The notes under the pieces were generated by a model, which ran no database searches, had not been told where the DNA came from, and worked only from the letters and a program-made list of their open reading frames with translations. Positions 42,077 to 56,202 of a DNA stretch of 64,000 nucleotides are shown in pieces. The position numbers were made by a program, and so were the translations under genes. The stretch is taken from the NCBI GenBank assembly GCA_014946745.1, contig JADCRD010000003.1, positions 186,001 to 250,000 on the forward strand, read 5' to 3'. Every line of letters begins with the position of its first letter. The first letter of the stretch is position 1. Source of the stretch: Lysobacterales bacterium (GTDB lineage Bacteria; Pseudomonadota; Gammaproteobacteria; Xanthomonadales; Xanthomonadaceae).

Positions 42077-43210
42077 ATGTCCTCGGCCCTTCCCGCCTCC
42101 CATGTCAGCCCCGCGGCCTCCGCCGCCCAGGCGCATGCGCACGCCTGGGTCGAGCGTTTCGGTCAGCTGCTGATGGGTCAGTGGCAGCCCAGCGAAGTGC
42201 TGGGTCTGCATGAGCAGTTGGACGAGTTGGTGCACGAGGCCGATCTGGCCGGAGCTGGCGATGTGGTGGAGCACGCGATCGCGCTGTCCGCCTATCTCTG
42301 CTCGTTCGCGGAAGAGGCGCGTCATCCGGACGCGAACCAGCGCCTGCGTCTGCGTCGTCTCTGCGAGGACCTCGCGCCTGAGGTGCATCTGGACTTGCTG
42401 CCGACCGTGGTGGCGACCAGCGCTCAGCAGCCTGCCCGTACGCTCCTGCTGGTCAGCCAGGATCTTGCCCTCGGTGAGGCGCTGTCGCGCAGGCTGCGTG
42501 ACACGGGTATCGATGTGCAGGCCCGTCCCGATGTCGAAGCGGCGATCGCCCAGCCGATCGAGGCGGGGCTCGATGCCGTGCTGATCGACGCCACCGAACT
42601 TCCCGAATTCGCCCGCCGCGCGCGCGCCTTCAGCCATGCCTACCGCAGCGAGGACCGCCGGCTTGCCCTGCTGGTGCTGACCCGCAGCGCCGACCCCGCG
42701 GAGCGCATGTTCGCCCTGCGGGCCGGTGCGGATGAAGTCATCCGCCACGCCGACGGCGTCGAGGCTCTGGCCACGCGCGTGCTGGAAGCCGTGCAGCCCG
42801 GCCAGGCCAAGCCCTTCCGGGTGTTGATCGTCGACGACGACCGCAGCCAGATTCTGTTCTGCGAGGCGGTGCTGCGCAGCCAGAACGTGCAGACCCGCGC
42901 CTGCATGGACCCCGAGCTGGCCGTCGATGCGGTGCGCGAGTTCCAGCCCGAGGTGGTGTTGCTCGACCTCTATATGCCGGGCATCGACGGTATCGAAATC
43001 GCCTCGCGCATTCGCGCCCTGCCAGGCAGCGAGCTGCTCTCGATCGTGTTCCTCTCCGGCGACCACGAGCAGGACGTGCGTTTCGATGTGCTCGCGGCGG
43101 GTGGCGATGACTTCTTCACCAAGCCCATCCAGCCGCGGCATCTGGTCACCGGTGTGATCAGCCGAGCCCGCCGCGCGCGCGCGCTGGCGCGGCGCATCGC
43201 CGAGAGCTGA
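42077..43210 (+). CDS. Response regulator with two receiver-like domains and no output domain
   Basis: In this 377-residue protein the N-terminal ~110 residues are helical. The first receiver-like domain (~120-245, LLLVSQDLALGEALSRRLRD) lacks the phospho-aspartate motif. The C-terminal receiver (~250-370) is complete: VLIVDDDRSQ (acidic pair), VVLLDLYMPGIDG (phospho-Asp), LSGD and TKPIQPR (conserved Lys). The protein stops after the receiver; many relatives continue into GGDEF/EAL or HD-GYP. It could be a truncated cyclic-di-GMP regulator or a genuine single-input relay. It is divergent from the motor pair and no kinase adjoins. Confidence 0.82.
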   Translation: MSSALPASHVSPAASAAQAHAHAWVERFGQLLMGQWQPSEVLGLHEQLDELVHEADLAGAGDVVEHAIALSAYLCSFAEEARHPDANQRLRLRRLCEDLAPEVHLDLLPTVVATSAQQPARTLLLVSQDLALGEALSRRLRDTGIDVQARPDVEAAIAQPIEAGLDAVLIDATELPEFARRARAFSHAYRSEDRRLALLVLTRSADPAERMFALRAGADEVIRHADGVEALATRVLEAVQPGQAKPFRVLIVDDDRSQILFCEAVLRSQNVQTRACMDPELAVDAVREFQPEVVLLDLYMPGIDGIEIASRIRALPGSELLSIVFLSGDHEQDVRFDVLAAGGDDFFTKPIQPRHLVTGVISRARRARALARRIAES

Positions 43211-43240
43211 ATCCGGCCGCGGCGCTCCCGGCCCGGCAAC

Positions 43241-43285
43241 AGCCGCCAGCGACCTTTCCGGATGCCCGGGCGCTGCCTGGCGGCT
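43241..43285 (+). terminator. Candidate terminator after the response regulator
   Basis: AGCCGCCAG (43241-43249) pairs with CTGGCGGCT (43277-43285) across a 27-nt loop and is followed by TGATTTCT. A 9-bp stem with a weak U-rich tail. Confidence 0.45.
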
Positions 43286-43405
43286 TGATTTCTGAACGTT
43301 TCCCCACTGCGATCCCCCTCACGGCGGCGCTCATGACTTGTGGCCTATCGCGCTCTTGCTTTGGTGTTGTAGTATACCAGCACACCACAGCACGGAGACA
43401 CCACC

Positions 43406-43609
43406 ATGATCAGCCCGGACCCCCGCATGAACTCGCGCACGCCGGCTGTCACGGCCCCCCTGCCGACCCGTCCGCTGCCCGCACAGGACGACGGCCACGA
43501 GCGCTACCGCGAGCGCGACTTCGGCGTCGGCTACGGCCGCAGCAGCGGCTACGCCCAGGCGCGCCGCTACGCGCCTGGCCTGCGTGCCACTTCGTTCAGC
43601 GTGCGCTGA
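43406..43609 (+). CDS. Small basic protein of unknown function
   Basis: The 67-residue product MISPDPRMNSRTPAVTAPLP... ends with HERYRERDFGVGYGRSSGYA and QARRYAPGLRATSFSVR. Support for a real gene: a CACGGAGACACC leader with GGAG 8 bp before the ATG, an AT-rich TAGTATACC patch 36-44 bp upstream in GC-rich surroundings, and a composed, charged Gly/Tyr-rich C-terminus rather than frame noise. ATG at 43427 would give a shorter form. No domain is recognised. A GC-rich structured stretch and terminator follow. Confidence 0.5.
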   Translation: MISPDPRMNSRTPAVTAPLPTRPLPAQDDGHERYRERDFGVGYGRSSGYAQARRYAPGLRATSFSVR

Positions 43610-43838
43610 CGCGTTCCAACAGACCTGAGTCGGCGGGGCCGGAGGCCTCGCCCGCCCGACGGCAGCGCCGCCGGGAATCCGGAGAACGACGCCAGGACGG
43701 TGTCGGTCCCGGGGGCCATGGAGGGCCCACCCGCGCAGGGACCGCGCGGGGCGGGGGCGCCGATGGGCGTTTGGTTCGCTGGGTGCCCCGCTCGATGCAA
43801 CGACACAAAGGGACCGGGGCCCGCGCAAGCGGGCCTTT
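43610..43838 (+). ncRNA. Candidate structured 3' UTR or small RNA ending in a terminator
   Basis: This ~230-nt GC-rich gap has several nested inverted repeats: GGCGGG/CCCGCC near 43633-43660, GGGCC/GGCCC near 43716-43732, and GCGGGG/CCCCGC enclosing 43749-43793. It ends with the terminator at 43818-43838. No open frame has a credible start. It could be an sRNA or a processed 3' UTR of the small-protein gene. The evidence is only pairing potential, which is common in GC-rich DNA. Confidence 0.3.
43818..43838 (+). terminator. Intrinsic terminator upstream of the ars operon
   Basis: GGCCCGC, loop GCAA, GCGGGCC then TTTCCTT. It ends upstream transcripts 13 bp before the ArsR operator, isolating the operon. 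Confidence 0.75.
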
Positions 43839-43850
43839 CCTTGTGCAATC

Positions 43851-43878
43851 ATTTCGACGATTCCAGAACCGTAGAAAT
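43851..43878. promoter_or_regulatory. ArsR operator palindrome
   Basis: ATTTCGACGATTC (43851-43863) mirrors GAACCGTAGAAAT (43866-43878), with 11 of 14 positions paired in a 28-bp palindrome that ends directly before the arsR ATG. ATTTC...GAAAT-type palindromes are typical of ArsR-family operators, so it should give arsenite-relieved autorepression. Confidence 0.65.
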
Positions 43879-44217
43879 ATGGACACCCCCATCGCACTCG
43901 ACTGCCTGCGCGCCTTGGCCCAGGAACACCGCCTCGCCGCATTCCGCGCACTGGTGCAGGCCGGGCCGACCGGGCTCTGCGTGGGTGAGCTGAGGCAAGC
44001 GCTCGACATTCCCGGCCCCACGCTGAGCTCGCACCTCAACCAGCTGCGCGCCGCCGGTCTCGTGAAGGACCACCGCGACGGGCGACACATCCAGCTGGCC
44101 GCCGACTTCCAGCGCATGAACGCGCTGCTCGCCTACCTCACCGAGAACTGCTGCGCCGGCGCCCCCTGCGCGCCCGCGTCCGTCTGCACACCCGCCATCG
44201 AGGAGCCCGCACGATGA
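43879..44217 (+). CDS. arsR: ArsR-family metalloregulator
   Basis: The 112-residue winged-helix protein contains CLRALAQEHRLAAFRALVQA, the recognition helix region GPTLSSHLNQLRAAGLVKDH and the wing RDGRHIQLAA. The C-terminal cysteines in ENCCAGAPCAPASVC are a plausible As(III)/Sb(III) site placed as in C-terminal-type ArsR repressors rather than the CVCDL site of E. coli ArsR. The stop overlaps arsC by 4 bp. It represses the operon through the palindrome just upstream. Confidence 0.88.
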   Translation: MDTPIALDCLRALAQEHRLAAFRALVQAGPTGLCVGELRQALDIPGPTLSSHLNQLRAAGLVKDHRDGRHIQLAADFQRMNALLAYLTENCCAGAPCAPASVCTPAIEEPAR

Positions 44218-44624
44218 CTGCTGAACTCGTCCGCGTCCTGTTCGTCTGCGTCGAGAACGCCAACCGCAGCCAGATGGCCGAAGCCTTCGCCCGCCTCCAC
44301 GGAGGTGCCCAGGTTGAGGCGCACAGCGCTGGCTCACGGCCTTCAGGCGTGATCAATCCGAAAGCAGTGCGCTTCATGGCGGAACTGGACTACGACCTCA
44401 CGGCGCACGGCTCGAAGTCGCTGGACGAGATCGCCGGCATCGACTTCGATGCAGTCATCACGATGGGCTGCGGCGACTCCTGCCCGTGGGTGCCGGCCAA
44501 ACGTCGCGAGGATTGGGCGCTGCCTGACCCCAAGCACATGGACGAAGAGGCCTACCGCGCCGTGCGCGACGACATCTCCAAGCGGGTGCGGGGCCTGCTG
44601 AGCGCACTGGGCGTGCGCGCATGA
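44214..44624 (+). CDS. arsC: Arsenate reductase, low-MW phosphatase type
   Basis: The 136-residue protein shows the LMW-PTPase P-loop CVENANRSQ (C12-x5-R18) and PDPKHMD, the Asp loop. Two further cysteines, C86 and C90 in MGCGDSCPW, suit a thioredoxin-type disulphide cascade; their spacing (4) is shorter than the C82-C89 of S. aureus ArsC. It reduces arsenate to arsenite for export by the next gene. It overlaps both neighbours by ATGA, giving a translationally coupled arsR-arsC-acr3 operon. Confidence 0.88.
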   Translation: MTAELVRVLFVCVENANRSQMAEAFARLHGGAQVEAHSAGSRPSGVINPKAVRFMAELDYDLTAHGSKSLDEIAGIDFDAVITMGCGDSCPWVPAKRREDWALPDPKHMDEEAYRAVRDDISKRVRGLLSALGVRA

Positions 44625-45682
44625 GTACCGCCGTGCGCGAACTCGAATCGAAGCGGCCCGGACTCGATCTGTTTGGCCGCTACCTCACGCTGTGGGTGGC
44701 GCTGTGCATCGTCGCAGGCATCGGTCTTGGCGAACTGTTCCCGTCCGCGTTCGTGGCGCTGGCGGCGATGGAAGTGGAGCACGTCAACCTGCCGGTGGCC
44801 CTGCTGATCTGGCTGATGATCATCCCGATGCTCATGAAGATCGATTTCGCGCGTATGCGCGAGGTCGGCCAGCAGGCGCGGGCGATCGGCGTGACGCTCG
44901 CGGTGAACTGGCTGATCAAGCCCTTCACGATGGCGGCGCTCGGCGCTCTGTTCATCTACGGCCTGTTCGCGGATTGGCTGCCTGCCGATCAACACGACAG
45001 CTACGTCGCCGGGTTGATCCTGCTGGGCGCCGCGCCTTGCACCGCGATGGTGTTCGTATGGTCCAACCTCGTCGACGGCGAGCCCAACTTCACACTGAGC
45101 CAGGTCGCGCTCAACGACGCGGTGATGGTGTTCGCCTTCGCGCCCATCGTTGCCCTGCTGCTGGGCGTGTCGGCGATCAGCGTGCCCTGGGCGACCCTGC
45201 TGCTGTCGGTCGGCCTCTACATCCTGGTGCCCCTCGTCATCGCGCAAGCCTTGCGCGCCTGGCTGCTCGCGCGCGATGCCGAAGCCTTCGAGCGCGTGCT
45301 CGCGAAGCTCGGGCCCGCTTCCATGCTCGCCCTGCTGTTGACCCTGGTGCTCCTGTTCGGATTCCAGGGGCCGCAGATCCTCGCCCAGCCCCTGATCATC
45401 CTGCTGCTGGCGGTGCCGATCGTCATCCAGGCCTATCTGATTGCCGCGATTGCGCTCGGACTGAACCAATGGTTGAAGGTGCCGCACTGTGTGGCGGGTC
45501 CTTCCGCGCTGATCGGCACCAGCAACTTCTTCGAGCTGGCGGTGGCGGTAGCGATCAGCCTGTTCGGACTGAGCTCGGGCGCGGCGCTGGCCACGGTCGT
45601 CGGCGTGCTCGTCGAAGTGCCCGTGATGCTGTCGCTGGTCGCATGGATCCGTCGCCGCGCCCCGGCGGGCGTTTCCGCCTGA
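44621..45682 (+). CDS. acr3: Arsenite efflux permease, ACR3 family
   Basis: The 353-residue, ten-helix transporter contains LLGAAPCTAMVFVWS with the conserved ACR3 cysteine, and LNDAVMVFAFAPIVALLLGV. ACR3 exports As(III) with the proton motive force. The length and motifs distinguish it from ArsB. It is the last gene of the operon; the ATG lies in the arsC stop. Confidence 0.93.
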   Translation: MSTAVRELESKRPGLDLFGRYLTLWVALCIVAGIGLGELFPSAFVALAAMEVEHVNLPVALLIWLMIIPMLMKIDFARMREVGQQARAIGVTLAVNWLIKPFTMAALGALFIYGLFADWLPADQHDSYVAGLILLGAAPCTAMVFVWSNLVDGEPNFTLSQVALNDAVMVFAFAPIVALLLGVSAISVPWATLLLSVGLYILVPLVIAQALRAWLLARDAEAFERVLAKLGPASMLALLLTLVLLFGFQGPQILAQPLIILLLAVPIVIQAYLIAAIALGLNQWLKVPHCVAGPSALIGTSNFFELAVAVAISLFGLSSGAALATVVGVLVEVPVMLSLVAWIRRRAPAGVSA

Positions 45683-45704
45683 GCCAAAGCACAGCGGGCA
45701 CGAC

Positions 45705-45752
45705 TGCACCCGCGTGGTGCGCTATGGCCAAGTGCTGCACCATTTCTGTGCG
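45705..45752 (+). promoter_or_regulatory. Two NtrC-type enhancer sites upstream of glnA
   Basis: TGCACC-CGCGT-GGTGCG (45705-45721) matches 11 of 12 defined positions of the NtrC consensus TGCACC-N5-GGTGCA. TGCACC-ATTTC-TGTGCG (45736-45752) matches 10. Their starts are 31 bp apart, about three helical turns, so dimers could bind one DNA face. They lie 60-110 bp upstream of the -24/-12 promoter. Confidence 0.7.
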
Positions 45753-45813
45753 GCGGGTGTTCGGAGCGACAGGAATATGCAGACGAATCAGTGCCTTGAA
45801 GCTCTGTCGCAGC

Positions 45814-45829
45814 TGGCACGATGATTGCT
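45814..45829 (+). promoter_or_regulatory. Sigma54 (-24/-12) promoter of glnA
   Basis: TGGCAC-GATGA-TTGCT exactly matches the TGGCAC-N5-TTGCW consensus with the GG and GC dinucleotides in phase. It is 38 bp before the glnA ATG. Confidence 0.88.
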
Positions 45830-45866
45830 GCAACTGCAGCAGTCCCCACCACCCGCGGAGCGTTTC

Positions 45867-47276
45867 ATGTCGTTCGAACAGGTTCAGAAGCTGGCCCAGG
45901 ACAACGAGATCGAGTGGATCGATCTGCGATTCACCGACGTCCGCGGTGTCCAGCACCACGTCACCTTCCCGGCCCGCGTGCTCGAACCCAGCCTGTTCGA
46001 GGACGGCAAGATGTTCGACGGAAGCTCCATCGCGGGCTGGCGCGGCATCAACGAGTCCGACATGGTGCTGCTGCCGGACGCGAGCACGGCCTTCATCGAT
46101 CCCTTCACCGCCGATCCGACCCTGGTGCTGATCTGCGACATTCTCGACCCCAAGACCATGCAGGGCTACACCCGCGACCCGCGCGGCGTGGCCAAGCGCG
46201 CCGAGGCCTATCTGAAGTCGACCGGCATCGCCGACACCGCGTTCTTCGGCCCCGAGCCCGAGTTCTTCATCTTCGATTCCGTCCGCTACAAGAACGAGAT
46301 GAGCGGCGCCTCTTTCGAGGTCGACTCCGAAGAAGCGCCTTGGAACACCAACCGCAAGTACGAAGGCGGCAACAGCGGCCACCGTCCGACCGTCAAGGGC
46401 GGCTACTTCCCGGTGGCGCCGGTGGATTCGCTGCACGACATCCGCGCCGAGATGTGCCGCCTGCTGGAGCAGATCGGCATCGAGATCGAAGTGCACCACC
46501 ATGAGGTGGCCGGCCCCGGTCAGTGTGAGATCGGCGCGAAGTTCAATACCCTCGTCAAGAAGGCCGACGAGCTGACGATGCTGAAGTACGTGGTCAAGAA
46601 CGTTGCCCATCGCAACGGCAAGACCGCCACCTTCATGCCCAAGCCGATCGTCGGTGACAACGGCAGCGGCATGCACGTGCACCAGTCGCTGGCCAAGGGC
46701 GGCACCAACCTGTTCAGCGGCGACGGCTACGCCGGCCTCTCGCAGCTGGCGCTGTGGTACATCGGCGGCGTCTTCAAGCACGCGCGCGCCATCAACGCCT
46801 TCGCCAACTCCACCACCAACAGCTACAAGCGTCTGGTGCCGGGCTTCGAAGCGCCGGTGATGCTCGCCTACTCCGCCAGCAACCGTTCGGCCAGCTGCCG
46901 CATCCCCTTCGTCAGCAACCCTAAGGCGCGCCGCATCGAAATGCGCTTCCCCGACCCGATGAACTCGGGCTACCTGACCTTCACCGCGCTGATGATGGCG
47001 GGCATCGACGGCATCCTGAACAAGATCGACCCGGGCGCACCCAGCGACAAGGACCTCTACGACCTGCCGCCGGAAGAAGAGAAGAACTTCCCGACCGTCT
47101 GCCACAGCCTGGACCAGGCGCTGGATGCCCTCGACAAGGATCGCGAGTTCCTGAAGGCCGGTGGCGTCATGACCGACGACTTCATCGACGGCTACATCGC
47201 GCTGAAGATGCAGGAAGTGACCAAGTTCCGCGCCGCCACGCATCCGCTGGAATACCAGCTGTACTACAGCCTGTAA
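45867..47276 (+). CDS. glnA: Glutamine synthetase, type I
   Basis: The 469-residue GSI has signature motifs [47 protein letters not shown] and NSYKRLVPG. The adenylylation tyrosine is Y398 in DLYDLPPEE (E. coli Y397), so GlnE control is expected. It joins ammonia to glutamate in the cytosol. ATG at 45867 fits the family start ([19 protein letters not shown]). It has an NtrC/sigma54 control region and a long terminator and faces gltBD across 500 bp. Confidence 0.97.
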   Translation: MSFEQVQKLAQDNEIEWIDLRFTDVRGVQHHVTFPARVLEPSLFEDGKMFDGSSIAGWRGINESDMVLLPDASTAFIDPFTADPTLVLICDILDPKTMQGYTRDPRGVAKRAEAYLKSTGIADTAFFGPEPEFFIFDSVRYKNEMSGASFEVDSEEAPWNTNRKYEGGNSGHRPTVKGGYFPVAPVDSLHDIRAEMCRLLEQIGIEIEVHHHEVAGPGQCEIGAKFNTLVKKADELTMLKYVVKNVAHRNGKTATFMPKPIVGDNGSGMHVHQSLAKGGTNLFSGDGYAGLSQLALWYIGGVFKHARAINAFANSTTNSYKRLVPGFEAPVMLAYSASNRSASCRIPFVSNPKARRIEMRFPDPMNSGYLTFTALMMAGIDGILNKIDPGAPSDKDLYDLPPEEEKNFPTVCHSLDQALDALDKDREFLKAGGVMTDDFIDGYIALKMQEVTKFRAATHPLEYQLYYSL

Positions 47277-47307
47277 CTGGCCGGACGCCAGCACCCTCAT
47301 CGGAGAC

Positions 47308-47347
47308 AAAGCACACGGGGCCTGCGCAAGCAGGCCCCGTGTGCTTT
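47308..47347 (+). terminator. glnA terminator
   Basis: AAAGCACACGGGGCCTGC, loop GCAA, and its exact complement: an 18-bp perfect stem followed by T, beginning 32 bp after the glnA stop. It may also act on transcripts from gltD. Confidence 0.9.
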
Positions 47348-47778
47348 TGCACCTGAACGTGCTCCGCGCATCGCGTCCGAAAGATGAGCATCGGTTCCCG
47401 CGACATGACGATGGGGGGCTTTCAATACGCGCTGGCCGCCCGCCTCGATTGATCCGGTGCCTGCTCCGAGTTGCGGGCTTGGCGCGCAGGATTCCGCGGA
47501 TGCGAATGGCTGCTGCCGGCTGCCAAGCTTGGACAGCGCCCAGTCAGCGCTTGCATCCTGCGACCAAAGACCGCCCATGCTTGCCGGTGTGCGCGCGTTT
47601 TCGGCGCGCGATCGATCGCGGGATCACCGAGCACCCTGGTCGCAGGCGCAGCCTGATCGGGGCGAGCGGCGCGATACCGAAGGAGCTCGAGGCGCGTCGG
47701 TATCGTCCTCCGCGACCCAGGCTCGGTCTTCCTGACTCAGGTCGGCACCCTCGGTGCGCGCTACTGCGTCAACCGCGC
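47348..47778. other. Convergent gap between glnA and gltD
   Basis: No gene is visible in 430 bp. A 9-bp hairpin, CGATACCGA (47672-47680) with TCGGTATCG (47697-47705) and a 16-nt loop, lies ~75 bp beyond the gltD stop and could mark its 3' end. Confidence 0.45.
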
Positions 47779-53669
<5,891 letters not shown>

Positions 53670-53843
53670 ACGCTTGCTGCCCCCGGGGGATGGTGCTGGC
53701 GCGGTCCACGGCGCCCACCACGGGCCGCCGGACCCCCACACAATCACACCCTTGTGCGACGCGTCAAACTACCAAGGGGCATATTCCGGCCGGCCATGTG
53801 CGGGCGCTCGCGCCTCGCCTCGCCGGCACTGCACAGGCTGGCG

Positions 53844-54440
53844 TCAAGCGCGCTGCGGCAAGGCCTTCAACAGCTGCGCCACGGCCCTGCCGCGGTGGCT
53901 GATGCGGTGCTTGTGCGCGGGCTCGAGTTCGGCCGCGGCGAGGCCCGAGTCCGGGTCGAGGAAGACCGGGTCGTAGCCGAAGCCGCCGCTGCCGCGCGGG
54001 GCGTGCAGGATGTGGCCGTGCCAGCGGCCTTCGGCGATCAGTGGGGCGGGGTCGAGCGGATGGCGGATCAGCGCGATCACGCTGATGAAAAACGCGCTGC
54101 GTTGACTGTCGTCGCGGTCTGCCAGCTCAGCGAGCAGCTTGGCGATGTTGGCGGGGTGGTCGCCGTGCGCTCCGGCATAGCGCGCGGAGTACAGGCCGGG
54201 CGCGCCGCCGAGCGCATCGACGCAGAGGCCGGAATCGTCGGCCAGCGCGGGCAGGCCCGAGCGCTCGCTCGCATGCCGCGCTTTCAGCAGGGCGTTCTCG
54301 ACAAAGCTGAGTCCCGTCTCTTCAGGGTCGGGGATGCCAAGCTCGCCCTGCGCGATCAGCTCTAAACCCTGCGGCGCGAGGATCTCGCGGAACTCGCGCA
54401 GCTTGCCGGCGTTGCCGCTGGCCAGAACGAGCCTGGGCAT
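53844..54440 (-). CDS. rdgB: XTP/dITP pyrophosphatase (RdgB/HAM1)
   Basis: The 198-residue nucleotide-house-cleaning enzyme has the typical start LVLASGNAGKLREFREIL, then GLSFVENALLKARHASERSG, LPALADDSGLCVDALGGAPG and GFGYDPVFLDPD, ending with KHRISHRGRAVAQLLKAL. It removes ITP, dITP and XTP from the nucleotide pool. It is five bases downstream of rph on the same strand, so an rph-rdgB operon is likely. Confidence 0.95.
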   Translation of the reverse strand: MPRLVLASGNAGKLREFREILAPQGLELIAQGELGIPDPEETGLSFVENALLKARHASERSGLPALADDSGLCVDALGGAPGLYSARYAGAHGDHPANIAKLLAELADRDDSQRSAFFISVIALIRHPLDPAPLIAEGRWHGHILHAPRGSGGFGYDPVFLDPDSGLAAAELEPAHKHRISHRGRAVAQLLKALPQRA

Positions 54441-54445
54441 GGGCC

Positions 54446-55177
54446 TCAGGCCGCGTCGAGCGCAGCGCGCTGGAAGCCGATCAGGCCTTCGATGCCGACT
54501 GCCGCCAGATCGAGCAGGCCATCGAGCTCCGAGCGGCGGAAGGCATGGCCCTCGGCCGTGCCCTGCACTTCGATGAAGCCGCCGCCGTCGTTCATCACCA
54601 CGTTCATGTCGGTATCGCAGTCGCTGTCCTCGGCGTAGTCGAGGTCCAGCACCGGCGCGCCGCGATAGACGCCGACAGAGACCGCGGCGATGGCACCGTG
54701 GATCGGGCTGCGCGTGATCTCGCCGCGCTTCTCCAGCCGGCGACAGGCCAGAGAGAGCGCGACATAGGCCCCGGTAATCGCCGCGCAGCGGGTGCCGCCA
54801 TCGGCCTGAAGCACGTCGCAGTCCAGGGTGATGGTGCGCTCGCCCAGCGCCGCGCGATCAACGCAGGCGCGCAGGCTGCGGCCGATCAGGCGCTGGATCT
54901 CATGGGTGCGGCCGCCGATCCTTCCGGCGCTGGCTTCGCGCTGGGTGCGCTCCTTGGTGGCGCGCGGCAGCATCGAGTACTCGGCCGTGACCCAGCCTTC
55001 GCCCTTGCCGCGCAGGAAGCCCGGCACCCGGTTCTCGACCGTGGCGTTGCAGAGCACGCGGGTGTCGCCGACGCTGATCAGCACCGAGCCCTCGGCGTGC
55101 CGGGTGAAGCCGGTTTCGATGCGGATGTCGCGGAGGGCGTCGAAACGGCGGCCGGAGGGCCGGACAACATCGCTCAT
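54446..55177 (-). CDS. rph: Ribonuclease PH
   Basis: The 243-residue RNase PH has [20 protein letters not shown], the RNA-binding [20 protein letters not shown], the phosphate-site [19 protein letters not shown] and [18 protein letters not shown]. It trims tRNA 3' ends by phosphorolysis. It is the first gene of the rph-rdgB operon and divergent from yicC with a 143-bp promoter gap. Confidence 0.96.
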   Translation of the reverse strand: MSDVVRPSGRRFDALRDIRIETGFTRHAEGSVLISVGDTRVLCNATVENRVPGFLRGKGEGWVTAEYSMLPRATKERTQREASAGRIGGRTHEIQRLIGRSLRACVDRAALGERTITLDCDVLQADGGTRCAAITGAYVALSLACRRLEKRGEITRSPIHGAIAAVSVGVYRGAPVLDLDYAEDSDCDTDMNVVMNDGGGFIEVQGTAEGHAFRRSELDGLLDLAAVGIEGLIGFQRAALDAA

Positions 55178-55320
55178 GGGGGCGGCTTCTTAACGGCGGC
55201 CGCGCAGTTTACCATCGCCCTCCCCGCGCCCCGGCGGCTGCCGCGGTGCCGATCCTTCCGCGAAGCGCGCGTCTCAGTCCGTGAGTCGCACCCCTTCGCC
55301 ACGAACTCCAAGAGTTGCCC

Positions 55321-56202
55321 ATGAGCGCACGCTCCGCCGCTTCGATCCGCAGCATGACGGCCTATGCCTCCGGCGAGCGCAGTACGGCGTTCGGCACGCT
55401 GGCCTGCGAGGTCCGTGCGGTCAATCACCGCTTTCTTGAGCCGGGCTTTCGCCTCTCGGAAGAGCTGCGCGGGCTGGAGCCGGCGCTGCGCGAGAAGCTA
55501 TCCCAGCGCATCGCCCGCGGCAAGGTCGATGTCGGCTTCCGCCTGCGCGCCACCGCCAGCAGCGAGGGCCTCAAGCTCAACCCGCAGGTGCTGGACCAGC
55601 TGAGCGCACTGGCGCTGGAGATGTCCGGCCGTTTCCCCGGCTTCAAGGTCGAATTCACTGAGCTGCTGCGCCAGCCCGGCCTGATCGAGCAGGCGGAAGT
55701 GGATGCCGACGGCCTGCAGGCCGAATGCCTGTCGCTGATGGACGCGGTGCTCGATGACTTCGTCGCCGCGCGCGAACGTGAGGGTGCCGCTCTCGCCGCC
55801 GCCATGCGCGAGCGCCTGGATGGCATCGAGCGCATCGTCGCCGACGTGAAGACCGCGCTGCCCGAGATCCGCACCGCACTCCGCGCGCGTCTCGATGCGC
55901 GCATCGCCGATCTCAAGCAGCCGCTGGATCCGGGCCGGCTGGAACAGGAGCTGGTGCTGCAGCTGCAGAAGATCGACGTCGATGAAGAGCTTGACCGGCT
56001 CGGCGCGCACATCGCCGAGATGCGCCGCACGCTCGCCAGTCGCGAAGCCGTCGGTCGCCGCCTCGACTTCCTGCTGCAGGAGTTCAACCGCGAGGCGAAC
56101 ACGCTGGGCTCGAAGTCCATCGACGCGCGCTCCAGCGCGGCCTCGGTCGAGCTGAAGGTGCTGATCGAACAGTTGCGCGAACAGGTGCAGAACATCGAAT
56201 GA
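55321..56202 (+). CDS. yicC: YicC/YloC-family endoribonuclease
   Basis: The 293-residue protein has the conserved start SIRSMTAYASGERSTAFGTL, LEPALREKLSQRIARGKVDV and a C-terminal DUF1732 part (VGRRLDFLLQEFNREANTLG, SKSIDARSSAASVELKVLIE). E. coli YicC is an endoribonuclease involved in RyhB turnover. ATG 55321 adds eight residues before the usual start. The stop overlaps gmk by 4 bp, the usual yicC-gmk coupling. Confidence 0.9.
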   Translation: MSARSAASIRSMTAYASGERSTAFGTLACEVRAVNHRFLEPGFRLSEELRGLEPALREKLSQRIARGKVDVGFRLRATASSEGLKLNPQVLDQLSALALEMSGRFPGFKVEFTELLRQPGLIEQAEVDADGLQAECLSLMDAVLDDFVAAREREGAALAAAMRERLDGIERIVADVKTALPEIRTALRARLDARIADLKQPLDPGRLEQELVLQLQKIDVDEELDRLGAHIAEMRRTLASREAVGRRLDFLLQEFNREANTLGSKSIDARSSAASVELKVLIEQLREQVQNIE

